From: Bacteroidota bacterium
GTDB taxonomy: Bacteria; Bacteroidota; Bacteroidia; Flavobacteriales_E; Vicingaceae
Length of the DNA: 64,000 bases
Assembly (NCBI GenBank): GCA_013112545.1
Contig: JABFGJ010000001.1
Span: 248,001 to 312,000, forward strand
Reading direction: 5' to 3'
Shown: in pieces, positions 8,561-16,548 of the stretch
How positions within the stretch are numbered: position 1 is the stretch's first letter
How the letters are laid out: each line of letters opens with the position of its first letter
Program-made: the position numbers and the translations under genes
Notes under the pieces: model-generated
Seen by the model: the letters and a program-made list of their open reading frames with translations, nothing else
What the model was told of the DNA's origin: nothing
Databases searched by the model: none

Positions 8561-9857
8561 GTTAATTTTTAGTGTTTTGGTGATCTTATTTCCAATAATT
8601 ACCATTGCTCAAAACCAATTAAGTATTGAGCAAGCCATACAACTTGGCTTGGAAAATAACTTCAATATCAAGTTTGCTAAATTAGATAAGTCCATTGCGG
8701 AGAATCAAAATGAGTATGGTAATGCTGGGTTTTACCCAGAAATAAACGCCAATGGTTCGTATAGCCAAAATATAGAAAACACGAAGCTTGATTTTGCCGA
8801 TGGCAAATCTGTGAATCAAGACAATGCCGTTTCTTCCAATTTGAATGCTAATCTTGCTATGAACTGGATTATTTTTGATGGCACTAAAATGTTTATTACT
8901 AAAAGCAAATTAGAAGAATTAGAAAGCTTATCGGAATTAAACCTTCAGTTAAACATAAACAATAAGGTAGCTGAAATTATAACTACTTACACACAAATTG
9001 CAGCTGAGCAGCAAAACCTGGAGGCTTATCAGAGTCAGCTTGAAATAACTAAACAGCGATCTAATTTAAGCAAAAAGCAATTGGAAATTGGTAGTGGCTC
9101 CGCACTAGCTTTGTCTAAAGCTCAGGTAGATCAAAACGCCGACCAGGCATTGGTGACTAATCAAGAAGTTAATGTACTAAGAGCCAAAGTAAAATTAAAT
9201 CGGTTGCTAGGACGAAATGTGGAAGAAGAGTTTTCAATTTCGGATACGATTTCTTTTACAAACAACTTAAGCCTAGAAAATTTAATGCAGGCTGTAGAAC
9301 AAAATCCCAACCTCAGCATGTATAAAAAAGAAATTGGAATAGCTGTATTAGAGAAAAGAGAAATTTCTGCACAACGATTGCCAAAAATTGGAATAAGTGG
9401 CCGTTATAATTATGGCAAATCAGAGTCTGAAGCAGGTTTTGTTCGCTCGAACCAGGTTGATGGAATAAACTACGGCGCAAGCATTAGCATTCCTATTTTT
9501 AATGGCATGAATCTTAATCGACAAGAGCAAAATAATCGGATAAAAGTAGAGCAAAGTAAGCTTGCATACGAAGAAACTCTGTCTTTTATTAAGGAGCAGA
9601 TATTAGTTAATTACAAAACTTATGAAAGTAATTTAATCCAAATCGACTTTGAACAAAAAAACGTAATCCTTGCAAAGAAAAATGTAGATTTTGCTATTAA
9701 AAATTATGAACTAGGTGGAATTTCATCGCTTGAACTTCGTGAAATTCAGTTGGCCTATTTGAATGCAAAGCAACGATTAATCGACGTAAAATACTTGACC
9801 AAAACTGCGGAAACGGAATTGCTTCGATTGAGCAATCAATTAGTTAGTGGGCAATAA
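8541..9857 (+). CDS. TolC family outer membrane efflux protein
   Basis: A 438-aa outer-membrane factor. It has a signal peptide (hydrophobic to about residue 24, ending TIAQ), then SIEQAIQLGLENNFNIK, the typical start of the first TolC repeat, and a second repeat with long amphipathic helices. The start overlaps the last 20 bases of the permease gene. It would provide the outer-membrane exit duct for the upstream adaptor and pump. It is last in the operon; a perfect hairpin lies beyond its stop. A second, diverged TolC-family gene occurs at 46477-47853. Confidence 0.92.
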   Translation: MLKRKNKLIFSVLVILFPIITIAQNQLSIEQAIQLGLENNFNIKFAKLDKSIAENQNEYGNAGFYPEINANGSYSQNIENTKLDFADGKSVNQDNAVSSNLNANLAMNWIIFDGTKMFITKSKLEELESLSELNLQLNINNKVAEIITTYTQIAAEQQNLEAYQSQLEITKQRSNLSKKQLEIGSGSALALSKAQVDQNADQALVTNQEVNVLRAKVKLNRLLGRNVEEEFSISDTISFTNNLSLENLMQAVEQNPNLSMYKKEIGIAVLEKREISAQRLPKIGISGRYNYGKSESEAGFVRSNQVDGINYGASISIPIFNGMNLNRQEQNNRIKVEQSKLAYEETLSFIKEQILVNYKTYESNLIQIDFEQKNVILAKKNVDFAIKNYELGGISSLELREIQLAYLNAKQRLIDVKYLTKTAETELLRLSNQLVSGQ

Positions 9858-9975
9858 GACCAATTAAACGATTCAATGAGCTAAAAACTTTAAACTAGAA
9901 AAACTCTTTTAAGGTTATAAGAGGCAAGTCCATCGCTGCGGAGGTTTGCCGAGCTACTTTCAAATTAAGCGAATG

Positions 9976-9996
9976 AGTTCTAGTTAATCTAGAACT
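9976..9996. terminator. Hairpin between convergent genes (possible bidirectional terminator)
   Basis: AGTTCTAG and CTAGAACT form an 8-bp perfect stem around a 5-base loop, in the 184-bp gap between the convergent TolC and pth genes. Neither side has a strong T run, so termination activity is only plausible. Nothing else recognisable lies in 9858-10041. Confidence 0.4.
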
Positions 9997-10041
9997 TGAC
10001 AAAATAAGCTTAGTTCATTTTAGATTTAATCGGTATAACAC

Positions 10042-10605
10042 TCACTTTCCGTTAAAATCTGACATAACTCTACCTAATGTATTTACGGCGAATGCTTTAA
10101 TAATTTGACAACATTTGTCGAGTCTTTCACTTAGCTTTTCTTGCTCTTCTGAGCTCCATTCGCCAAGCACATAATCAACCTGTTTTCCTTTGTCAAATTC
10201 GTTTCCTACACCAAACCGCAAGCGTGCATATTGCTGAGTGCCCAAGGTTTCATTAATGCTTTTTAAACCATTATGTCCACCATCGCTACCTTTGCCTTTA
10301 ACACGAAGCGCACCGAAGGGCAATGCCAAATCATCCGTAATGATTAACACTTTATCGAGTGGTATTTTTTCGGCTTGCATCCAATAGTTGACTGCTTTGC
10401 CGCTTAAATTCATATAGGTGCTTGGTTTTACCAATACAAGTGTTCTTCCCTTAAATTTTAGGGTAGTTGTATCGGCATAACGATTTGGGCTAAAAACAAC
10501 ATTGGATGCCTTAGCTAAGGCATCCAATGTTTTAAATCCTATGTTGTGCCTTGTATTTTCGTACTCAGAACCAATATTTCCAAGTCCTACAATCAGGTAC
10601 TTCAT
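10042..10605 (-). CDS. pth: Peptidyl-tRNA hydrolase
   Basis: A 187-aa enzyme that releases tRNA from stalled peptidyl-tRNA. The start at 10605 gives the canonical opening [12 protein letters not shown], with His20 in the NTRHNIG motif as the catalytic base, matching E. coli numbering. The motifs [20 protein letters not shown] and [12 protein letters not shown] (substrate binding) are intact. A longer in-frame reading back into rplY gives a Lys-rich stretch that is only the shadow of the rplY acidic tail. The start lies 10 bp after the rplY stop. The pairing with rplY is widespread in bacteria and supports a prs-rplY-pth unit. Confidence 0.96.
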   Translation of the reverse strand: MKYLIVGLGNIGSEYENTRHNIGFKTLDALAKASNVVFSPNRYADTTTLKFKGRTLVLVKPSTYMNLSGKAVNYWMQAEKIPLDKVLIITDDLALPFGALRVKGKGSDGGHNGLKSINETLGTQQYARLRFGVGNEFDKGKQVDYVLGEWSSEEQEKLSERLDKCCQIIKAFAVNTLGRVMSDFNGK

Positions 10606-10615
10606 ACTAATATAT

Positions 10616-11245
10616 TTACTCAGCTGCAGCTTCTTCAGTAGTCGCTTCAGCACCTTCTTCTCCTTCACCTTCTTCTTCTTCTTCGTCAATATCTACAGCA
10701 ACTCTAGAAGTTTTAACTGCAATAATAACTGCGTTTGGAGAATTCAATAATTCAACGTTCTCAATAGAGATATCTTTCACCTTGATATCTTGACCAATTT
10801 TCAATTTGGTAATATCAATTGTAATGACCTCTGGTAAATCTTTCGCTAAGCCCTTGCAAAGGATTTTTCTAAGCTTTTCTCTACGCTTACCACCATTTAG
10901 CACACCAATAGATTTTCCTGTAAATTCAACTGGAATACCAATGGTAACTGGTTTGTTATCTACTACTTCAATGAAGTCGATGTGAATCGCTTTATCCGTT
11001 AAAGGGTCAAACTGTACATCTTTAATTGCTGCTTTTATTGTTTTGTCTTCCATCACTAGGTCAACAAAAAATACATCCGCAGTATGGATTAGCTTAGAAA
11101 AAGCAATTTCATCCACGTGGAAATTAATATTATTCTGTGCGCCATATACAACAGCAGGCACTCTACCCTCCTTTCTTAGTGCTTTTAGTGCAGACTTTTT
11201 TCTGACTTCACTTCGGCTAGTAGCTTTTAATTCAACAGATTTCAT
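10616..11245 (-). CDS. rplY: 50S ribosomal protein L25/general stress protein Ctc
   Basis: A 209-aa two-domain L25 (TL5/Ctc form) that binds 5S rRNA. The N-terminal RNA-binding beta barrel (about residues 1-92, with [12 protein letters not shown]) is followed by the C-terminal domain. The last ~35 residues are an acidic Glu/Ala tail encoded by runs of GAA/GAG, a common feature of Bacteroidota L25. The gene lies 33 bp downstream of prs and 10 bp upstream of pth, so cotranscription is likely. The GAA-rich tail is mildly slippage-prone in sequence, but the frame here is intact. Confidence 0.96.
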   Translation of the reverse strand: MKSVELKATSRSEVRKKSALKALRKEGRVPAVVYGAQNNINFHVDEIAFSKLIHTADVFFVDLVMEDKTIKAAIKDVQFDPLTDKAIHIDFIEVVDNKPVTIGIPVEFTGKSIGVLNGGKRREKLRKILCKGLAKDLPEVITIDITKLKIGQDIKVKDISIENVELLNSPNAVIIAVKTSRVAVDIDEEEEEGEGEEGAEATTEEAAAE

Positions 11246-11278
11246 TTTGATCTATTTATGATTAAGTATTAAAAAAAA

Positions 11279-12211
11279 TTAAAATATAAAGTTTGAGCTG
11301 ATAGACTCATAGTTGTGTACCGCATTAATCACTTTGCCAAATAATTTAGCAACACTGACAACTCGTATTTTATCACTTTCTTGTTTTAAAGGAATTGAAT
11401 CTGTAACAATAAGCTCAGTTAAGGCTGATTGTTCAATTCGCTCATAAGCTTGACCTGATAAAATAGCGTGGGTACAGATGGCTCTAACGGAATTAGCTCC
11501 TTTCTCCATCATAATATTTGCTGCTTTGGTTAAAGTGCCTGCCGTATCAACCATATCGTCAATTAACACCACATCTTTACCTTCAACCTCACCAATCACA
11601 AACATTTTATCAATTTGATTGGCTTTTTTTCTTTGTTTATAACAAACGACAACATCACATTCTAAATGTTTTGCATAAGCGTATGCTCTTTTAGAACCGC
11701 CCATATCAGGCGAAGCCATAATCAGGTTAGGTAACTTCAATTCTTTAATCGCTTCTGAGAAAACAGCAGATGCATACAAATGATCTACAGGCACTTCAAA
11801 AAAGCCTTGAATTTGATCGGCATGTAAATCCATGGTCATTACACGGCTTACTCCAGCTGCGGTTAGCATGTTTGCAATTAACTTAGAACCAATTGGAACT
11901 CTCGGTTGATCTTTTCTGTCTTGTCTTGCAAAACCAAAATATGGTATAACTGCTACAATTCTTTTAGCTGATGCTCTTTTAGCAGCATCAACCATTAAAA
12001 GCAATTCGAATAATTTATCCGTTGGTGGAGGAGTTGACTGTATGATAAAAACATCACATCCTCTAACAGATTCTTCAAAAGCTGGTTGAAATTCACCGTC
12101 TGAGAAATAACTTAAAGTTGATTTGCCAAGCTCTTTGCCCATTGCTTCAGCAATTGACTCGGCAAGTACTTTACTTGCAGAACCTGAAAAAATTTTCACT
12201 TCATTTGTCAT
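11279..12211 (-). CDS. prs: Ribose-phosphate pyrophosphokinase
   Basis: A 310-aa enzyme making PRPP from ribose-5-phosphate and ATP for nucleotide, His and NAD synthesis. It shows the ATP-binding flexible-loop segment FARQDRKDQPR, the MDLHADQIQGFF metal site and the PRPP loop VVLIDDMVDTAGTLTKAA. The ATG at 12211 (TNEVKIFSGSAS) is chosen because a TAnnTTTG promoter box sits at 12239-12246, overlapping any longer reading. The first gene of the prs-rplY-pth unit, divergent from tRNA-Leu. Confidence 0.96.
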   Translation of the reverse strand: MTNEVKIFSGSASKVLAESIAEAMGKELGKSTLSYFSDGEFQPAFEESVRGCDVFIIQSTPPPTDKLFELLLMVDAAKRASAKRIVAVIPYFGFARQDRKDQPRVPIGSKLIANMLTAAGVSRVMTMDLHADQIQGFFEVPVDHLYASAVFSEAIKELKLPNLIMASPDMGGSKRAYAYAKHLECDVVVCYKQRKKANQIDKMFVIGEVEGKDVVLIDDMVDTAGTLTKAANIMMEKGANSVRAICTHAILSGQAYERIEQSALTELIVTDSIPLKQESDKIRVVSVAKLFGKVINAVHNYESISSNFIF

Positions 12212-12238
12212 TGTCTCTTCTCGGAATTTTAAGGGGTG

Positions 12239-12270
12239 CAAATTTATCAATTAATTCAATCTATACCAAA
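12239..12270 (-). promoter_or_regulatory. Bacteroidota-type promoter for prs
   Basis: Read on the minus strand, TTTG (12270-12267), 20 bases, then TAAATTTG (12246-12239) match the TTG-N17-23-TAnnTTTG consensus. Transcription would begin about 20 bases before the prs ATG. Confidence 0.6.
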
Positions 12271-12360
12271 CAAATATTACACACAATAGAATAAAAAATG
12301 AAAATTGATTTCAAGATATCAAAACTAATGAATAATTTCGCAATCCAATTTCAAGTATTT

Positions 12361-12442
12361 GCCCGGATGGCGGAATTGGTAGACGCGTTGGTCTCAAACA
12401 CCAATGTCTTCGGACGTGCCGGTTCGACCCCGGCTCCGGGTA
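12361..12442 (+). tRNA. tRNA-Leu (anticodon CAA)
   Basis: The acceptor arms GCCCGGA and TCCGGGT pair (last pair G-T). The anticodon arm TTGGT-CTCAAAC-ACCAA gives anticodon CAA for UUG codons. The long variable arm around TGTCTTCGGACGT is the class II feature of tRNA-Leu, and the T arm GGTTCGACCCC is intact. The CCA end is not encoded. A strong terminator follows immediately. It is the only tRNA in the window. Confidence 0.96.
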
Positions 12443-12443
12443 C

Positions 12444-12488
12444 AAAACCGTATTTTTTACTAATTAGTTAAAAAATACGGTTTTTTCT
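12444..12488 (+). terminator. Strong intrinsic terminator after tRNA-Leu
   Basis: A 16-bp perfect stem (12444-12459 with 12469-12484; core ACCGTATTTTTTA) encloses a 9-base loop and ends in a T-rich run. The A-rich side makes it usable on both strands, so it may also stop minus-strand transcripts. The following 12489-12654 has no gene I can support. Confidence 0.9.
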
Positions 12489-12654
12489 TCAATATAATTA
12501 GATGTTTACATTTTTAAACCCCTTACACAAGGAGCAGTCAATTTAACTCATAAATAAACTATGGCTGAAACACAAAGTATAAGTCATTACCTTGTTTGAA
12601 AATCTTACTATATCCTGAAAGGTTTAACTTAGAAATTATACTTTGCAATATCTA

Positions 12655-13322
12655 TTATAAAATGATGACCTTTTTTTGAAACACCATATTATCTCTGCTT
12701 ATAAGCCTTAGAAAATAAGCTCCTTTTGATATTTTTGAAACGTTTATTTGATTAGTCACTAATTCTTGTACTAAAACTTTTTGACCTTTAAAATCCACTA
12801 TTTCAGCTTTAACTATATTTTCTATTTGCCCTATGTTCTCAATAGTTAATACATCTTTTACTGGATTAGGATAGATATTAAATTTCCTTTTATTGATTTT
12901 TTGTATTGTATTCGCATTTTGAACATGAATTTGTACAGTATCTGAACCGTATCGACTTCCGATTAATGGTGGGGCACTGCCATTATCTATCCAATTCCAA
13001 TGGCATATAAGATTATAATTGCCTGCTTGCAAGGGGTAATACTCAAAGGTATCTTTTCGTCCAAAACATGACATCTGCCAAACACCTGTAAAATCAAAGA
13101 TTAAATCAAAAATAATGTCTGGCCTTTTATCGAATCTGTTTGATTATATAAGGGGCTACAAAAATGAGGCGACCTACCATTATCCCTTAAAACAGAAAGA
13201 GTCTCAAATACTAATGTATCATTAACCGAAATTGTATCGGGAAATGTAGGCGTGATTTGAGCAGATGATGACGATTGGGAATGTCCAGTTATACTAAAAC
13301 ACATAAATAATAAATGTCTCAT
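12655..13322 (-). pseudogene. Frameshifted gene for a T9SS type A sorting domain protein
   Basis: Two minus-strand frames join into one protein if one base is gained or lost between 13104 and 13143. The first part (from ATG 13322) has a short signal peptide-like start ending ITGHSQS and runs to TAA at 13101. The second is open from 13143 and reads PDIIFDLIFDF, GVWQMSCFGRK and a 130-residue tail. That tail contains FNIYPNPVKDVLTIEN and ends SKGAYFLRLISRD..FQKKVIIL, a complete T9SS sorting domain. The whole would be about 220 aa. It may be a true frameshift or a sequencing error. It lies next to a second decayed T9SS fragment. Confidence 0.75.
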
Positions 13323-13325
13323 AAT

Positions 13326-13468
13326 TTACTGGATTGCATCAGTTTTTGTATCTGTGATAATACCATTTACCACTAAACTAAGTATATAAACCCCTGTTTT
13401 AAGTTGGAAATAGAGATACTGGAACTGTTTTGATTTGTGTTTATCGAAGATAATGAAAAAAAATCTTG
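13326..13468 (-). pseudogene. Fragment of another T9SS sorting domain, frameshifted
   Basis: Minus-strand reading gives NQNSSSISISNLK in one frame and then, after an apparent one-base loss in the A run at 13397-13400, TGVYILSLVVNGIITDTK and a stop at 13326. Together these are the C-terminal half of a T9SS type A domain. No signal peptide, body or YPNP motif remains. The stop is only 3 bases before the ATG of the next broken T9SS gene, as in a former tandem pair. The upstream limit is a stop codon at 13469. It is shorter than genuine CTDs, so this is a remnant. Confidence 0.65.
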
Positions 13469-13539
13469 TTACACAAAAAAGACCAGAGCAAGGTATTGCA
13501 TTTTGTGTTGTCCTAAATTTTCGTTTTTATAAAAAATAC

Positions 13540-14547
13540 TTATTGTGGTTTATTCTTCTTATAAAGTCCGCAAGTCTCTTTAATACTAAGCTCCAAATCT
13601 TCAAATTCAAAACCTAGCTGTTCTCTAATTTTTTGACTGGAAAAAGTTTTAGTTCGATAAGCCGTATCTACACTTTCTTTTGTTAAAACCATAGGTTTTC
13701 CTGTAAGCTTAGATCTTATGAAATCCAGGTAAATTAAACTTTGAGCAAGTTTTTTTGAAACTAATCTCTGAGGTGCTTTTCGATTAAAGCCCTTTGCAAT
13801 CATCGTGAATAAATCAATAAAGCGCATGTTTTTAGAAACCAATAAAAAGCGTTCATTTTTAACATCGCCATTCATAAGTTTAACCATGGCTTTCACTACA
13901 TCATTCACACTTACAAAACCATTTGCTCCACTCGGATAAAAATACAAGCCATCATATACTTTTTTAAGAATTGCGGTACTGCTCTCCTGCCAATCGCCAA
14001 ATCCAATAATTGTAGCCGGATTAACAATAACCACATTCAAGCCTTCTTCAGAAGCTCGCCAAACTTCATTTTCTGCATAATATTTACTAACCGAATAATT
14101 GCTTGTATTTTTATTCATCTGCCAGATCGCCTCTTCATCTGTTGGTTTGTTATTCGGATAAGAACCCAAAGAGGCCACAGAGCTCACATAACACAGTTTT
14201 TGTATTCCTTTTTCTAATGCTAAATTTACGAGATGTGCTGTTCCTTCTACATTTACTTTCATCAATTCATCAAAATCATTGGATGAAAATGAAACCTTTG
14301 CCGCTGCATGATACACATGCGTGATGCAGTCAAGTGCTTTCTCTAATTCAAAATAATCTAACAAATCTGCTTGATACCATTCAATCTTCTCAAATTGATT
14401 ATCAATTTTTAATGCCTTGAAAACGATTTTAGTTTTCTCTATTGATTTTTTTGAACGATAAATCGCTCTGACAGAAGTTTCAGTTTTAGTGAGTTTAGCC
14501 AATAAATGACTCCCTACTAATCCCGTACCTCCTGTAACTAAAATCAT
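13540..14547 (-). CDS. NAD-dependent epimerase/dehydratase family protein (extended SDR)
   Basis: A 335-aa extended short-chain dehydrogenase. The N-terminal Rossmann motif is ITGGTGLVGSHL-like (VTGGTGLVGSHLLAKL), Asp in WYQADLLD should contact the cofactor adenine, and the catalytic YSVSKYYAE (Tyr-x3-Lys) follows the SSVASLG serine segment. The closest general types are dihydroflavonol reductase-like or 3-beta-HSD-like NAD(P) oxidoreductases of Bacteroidota. Substrate unknown. It stands alone between the T9SS relics and the sigma-factor locus. A CAAAGATA at 14565-14572 (minus-strand TATCTTTG) could be its -7 element, but no -33 partner is clear. Confidence 0.88.
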   Translation of the reverse strand: MILVTGGTGLVGSHLLAKLTKTETSVRAIYRSKKSIEKTKIVFKALKIDNQFEKIEWYQADLLDYFELEKALDCITHVYHAAAKVSFSSNDFDELMKVNVEGTAHLVNLALEKGIQKLCYVSSVASLGSYPNNKPTDEEAIWQMNKNTSNYSVSKYYAENEVWRASEEGLNVVIVNPATIIGFGDWQESSTAILKKVYDGLYFYPSGANGFVSVNDVVKAMVKLMNGDVKNERFLLVSKNMRFIDLFTMIAKGFNRKAPQRLVSKKLAQSLIYLDFIRSKLTGKPMVLTKESVDTAYRTKTFSSQKIREQLGFEFEDLELSIKETCGLYKKNKPQ

Positions 14548-14612
14548 TTGTTATCTCTTTCGGACAAAGATAATTGAATTCTATAAACCTGAGTTCGGTT
14601 ATTCATGAAAGA

Positions 14613-15986
14613 CTATTGAGGTCGCCACATCAACCAAAGCCCTAAACCATACTGGTTAAACTTGCTGGAATACTCTTTTGTAAAAGAATTTAAATCCTTT
14701 TCATAGTTAAACCGAGTACCTATTAATACAAATTCATTCAATGAATAGCCAATACTTGCCGCATAGGTGTTGCTGATTACAAACTGCTTAATTTGATTGC
14801 CTTCCTCAAAAGAATTGATCCGATTGAAATCATTTGAAATGTAGGCTCCAGATTGTTGAAGTGAATAATTCAAATTAATTGAGGTTCTAATATTTCCATA
14901 GAAGCGACCAATGAATTTTTGAGCTCCAACTATAATGGGCACTTGAATTCGCTCAAACTCATTCCGAAAAAAGACATCTTTACTTACCGTAATTCCTTTT
15001 TCGGTTTCAATTCGCTCAACCTCTTGGCGAATTAAAATAACTGGAACTCCATTGCTATTGTAGTTTCCATTTACTACATAATAGCTGGTGTCAAAACTAA
15101 CATCATACCCAATTCCTGAAGCATTAACCTGATAACTAACTCTTTCGCTGTATTTACTATGGCGAATACCAATACCAAATTGTAAAAATTGATAATTGGT
15201 CAATAGGTTTATCCCAACATTGGTTGAGGAGTTTGATTTCTCCGCTTGAATTCGATAGCTTTCTAGTGTTGGGTTTTGTATAGAAACTTCTTTGTTTAAA
15301 ACCACACTTCTACTCGCCTCTATTTCATAATAATATTGGCGCTTTTTATATAGCTTGTTTTTGTTTTCAACTCCTTTTGCTTGAATTATTTCTTGCTTTT
15401 CATATCTATACGGCAAACTATTTAATAGAAAAAGCGGTTCAAGTGTTAATTCGACCTCAGCTACCATTAATTCGGAGTTCATAATTGCGGTATTCTTGGG
15501 TAAAACCAAAGTCTTGTCTTTTCGCTTTAAGCGATCAATTTTTTGGCTAATTCCTGTTGTATTGCTAACTCCTGATTCACGGCTTGCGATATTCGTAAGA
15601 CTAATTTGTTGATTGGTGTTTGCTGTTAAGGCATTGCCTTTTGAATTGTTTTCAATGGGTTTAATTGTTTTATTTTCAATGCGTACTTGCTTTGTATCTA
15701 CTTCACTTAAACTCGAAAGCTGAGTATTCTCAGTGTTTATCGATTCATTCTCGTTTATTGATAACTTAGGTTTTACATCAATGTCAGTATCTGTTTTTAA
15801 GATCATAGATATTGACAACAAAGCTAAAACCCAAAGGCTATTTAATTGAAAGTGCCAAAACCCTCTATGAGATTTTGATGCGTTAGGTAAGCTACTTTCT
15901 ACTTGATTCCACAAGTTTTCATCGTATTGAAAATCTTGTTTTAAACCCTGTTGGAAAAGCTCATCTATGTTGTTTTTTTCTTCCAT
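14613..15986 (-). CDS. Membrane-anchored anti-sigma-like protein with C-terminal outer-membrane beta-barrel-like region
   Basis: A 457-aa protein, 2 bp downstream of an ECF sigma gene. Residues 1-40 are charged and look cytoplasmic (NIDELFQQGLKQDF, ENLWNQVESSLP), like the N-termini of Bacteroidota anti-sigma-type proteins. One hydrophobic segment follows (about 43-63). Then comes a long polar linker, and from about 215 a series of alternating aromatic strands ending LGLWLMWRPQ, resembling a porin-family barrel. The context suggests it controls the sigma factor. Whether one chain spans both membranes or the barrel call is misleading cannot be decided from sequence. No catalytic motif. Confidence 0.65.
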   Translation of the reverse strand: MEEKNNIDELFQQGLKQDFQYDENLWNQVESSLPNASKSHRGFWHFQLNSLWVLALLSISMILKTDTDIDVKPKLSINENESINTENTQLSSLSEVDTKQVRIENKTIKPIENNSKGNALTANTNQQISLTNIASRESGVSNTTGISQKIDRLKRKDKTLVLPKNTAIMNSELMVAEVELTLEPLFLLNSLPYRYEKQEIIQAKGVENKNKLYKKRQYYYEIEASRSVVLNKEVSIQNPTLESYRIQAEKSNSSTNVGINLLTNYQFLQFGIGIRHSKYSERVSYQVNASGIGYDVSFDTSYYVVNGNYNSNGVPVILIRQEVERIETEKGITVSKDVFFRNEFERIQVPIIVGAQKFIGRFYGNIRTSINLNYSLQQSGAYISNDFNRINSFEEGNQIKQFVISNTYAASIGYSLNEFVLIGTRFNYEKDLNSFTKEYSSKFNQYGLGLWLMWRPQ

Positions 15987-15988
15987 AA

Positions 15989-16537
15989 TTATGTTTTTTC
16001 ATGATAAACTTCAAGCATAGCTCTTAGCTTAATTCTTGCTTCTCTTAAATGCCACTTAGAGGTGTTTTCATTCATGTCTAGCATTTCTGCAATTTCACGA
16101 TGCTTATATCCATCTATAGCGTATAAATTAAAAACCTGAGCAGATGCTTCAGGTAACTTTTTTATCATTTGTAATAAATATTCTGATTCCATTTCAGCTT
16201 CTCTAGTATGGTATGTAGCTTGCTTGACTCCCCACTGTTCTTTGTCAGAAAAACTCAATTTACTCCGCTCTCGTTTTTCTTTTCTGTATTCGTCTATCAA
16301 ATGATTTACTGCAATTCTCTTTATCCAAGCAATAAAAGAATCTTGATGTTCAAATCGGTCGAGGTTGTTTAGTATTTTTAAATAAATGGCGTTTAAACTA
16401 GCACCTGCAGTATCGTAGTCGTTTTTATAACGCATACAAATATTCATAAGATAAGAAAATAGCTCCTTGTAAAGTTGATTTTGAGCAACTCTCTCTTGTT
16501 TTAAACAAGCTTCTAACAAGGATTTTTCTATCTTCAT
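15989..16537 (-). CDS. RNA polymerase ECF sigma factor
   Basis: A 182-aa sigma-70 family ECF factor. Region 2 covers about residues 15-90 (YLMNICMRYKNDYDTA, DSFIAWIKRIAVNHLID). Region 4 covers 125-180 (LPEASAQVFNLYAIDGYKHREIAEML), with the helix-turn-helix ending NTSKWHLREARIKLR. It starts 11 bp after the stop of a large PKD-repeat protein gene and ends 2 bp before the putative anti-sigma gene, so the three are likely one transcript. The regulon is unknown. Family assignment is secure; coupling of its activity to the neighbour is inference. Confidence 0.93.
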   Translation of the reverse strand: MKIEKSLLEACLKQERVAQNQLYKELFSYLMNICMRYKNDYDTAGASLNAIYLKILNNLDRFEHQDSFIAWIKRIAVNHLIDEYRKEKRERSKLSFSDKEQWGVKQATYHTREAEMESEYLLQMIKKLPEASAQVFNLYAIDGYKHREIAEMLDMNENTSKWHLREARIKLRAMLEVYHEKT

Positions 16538-16548
16538 TGAGACCTCTA

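Noticed and set aside
10606-10689. A longer N-terminus for peptidyl-tRNA hydrolase, rich in Lys
   Set aside because: It is the second reading frame of the rplY acidic tail, and the conserved protein begins at MKYLIVGLG (10605).
12560-12653. A 25-residue minus-strand frame (ISKLNLSGYSKIFKQG...)
   Set aside because: No start, too short, and no recognisable domain; could be a remnant of the adjacent T9SS gene but not supportable.
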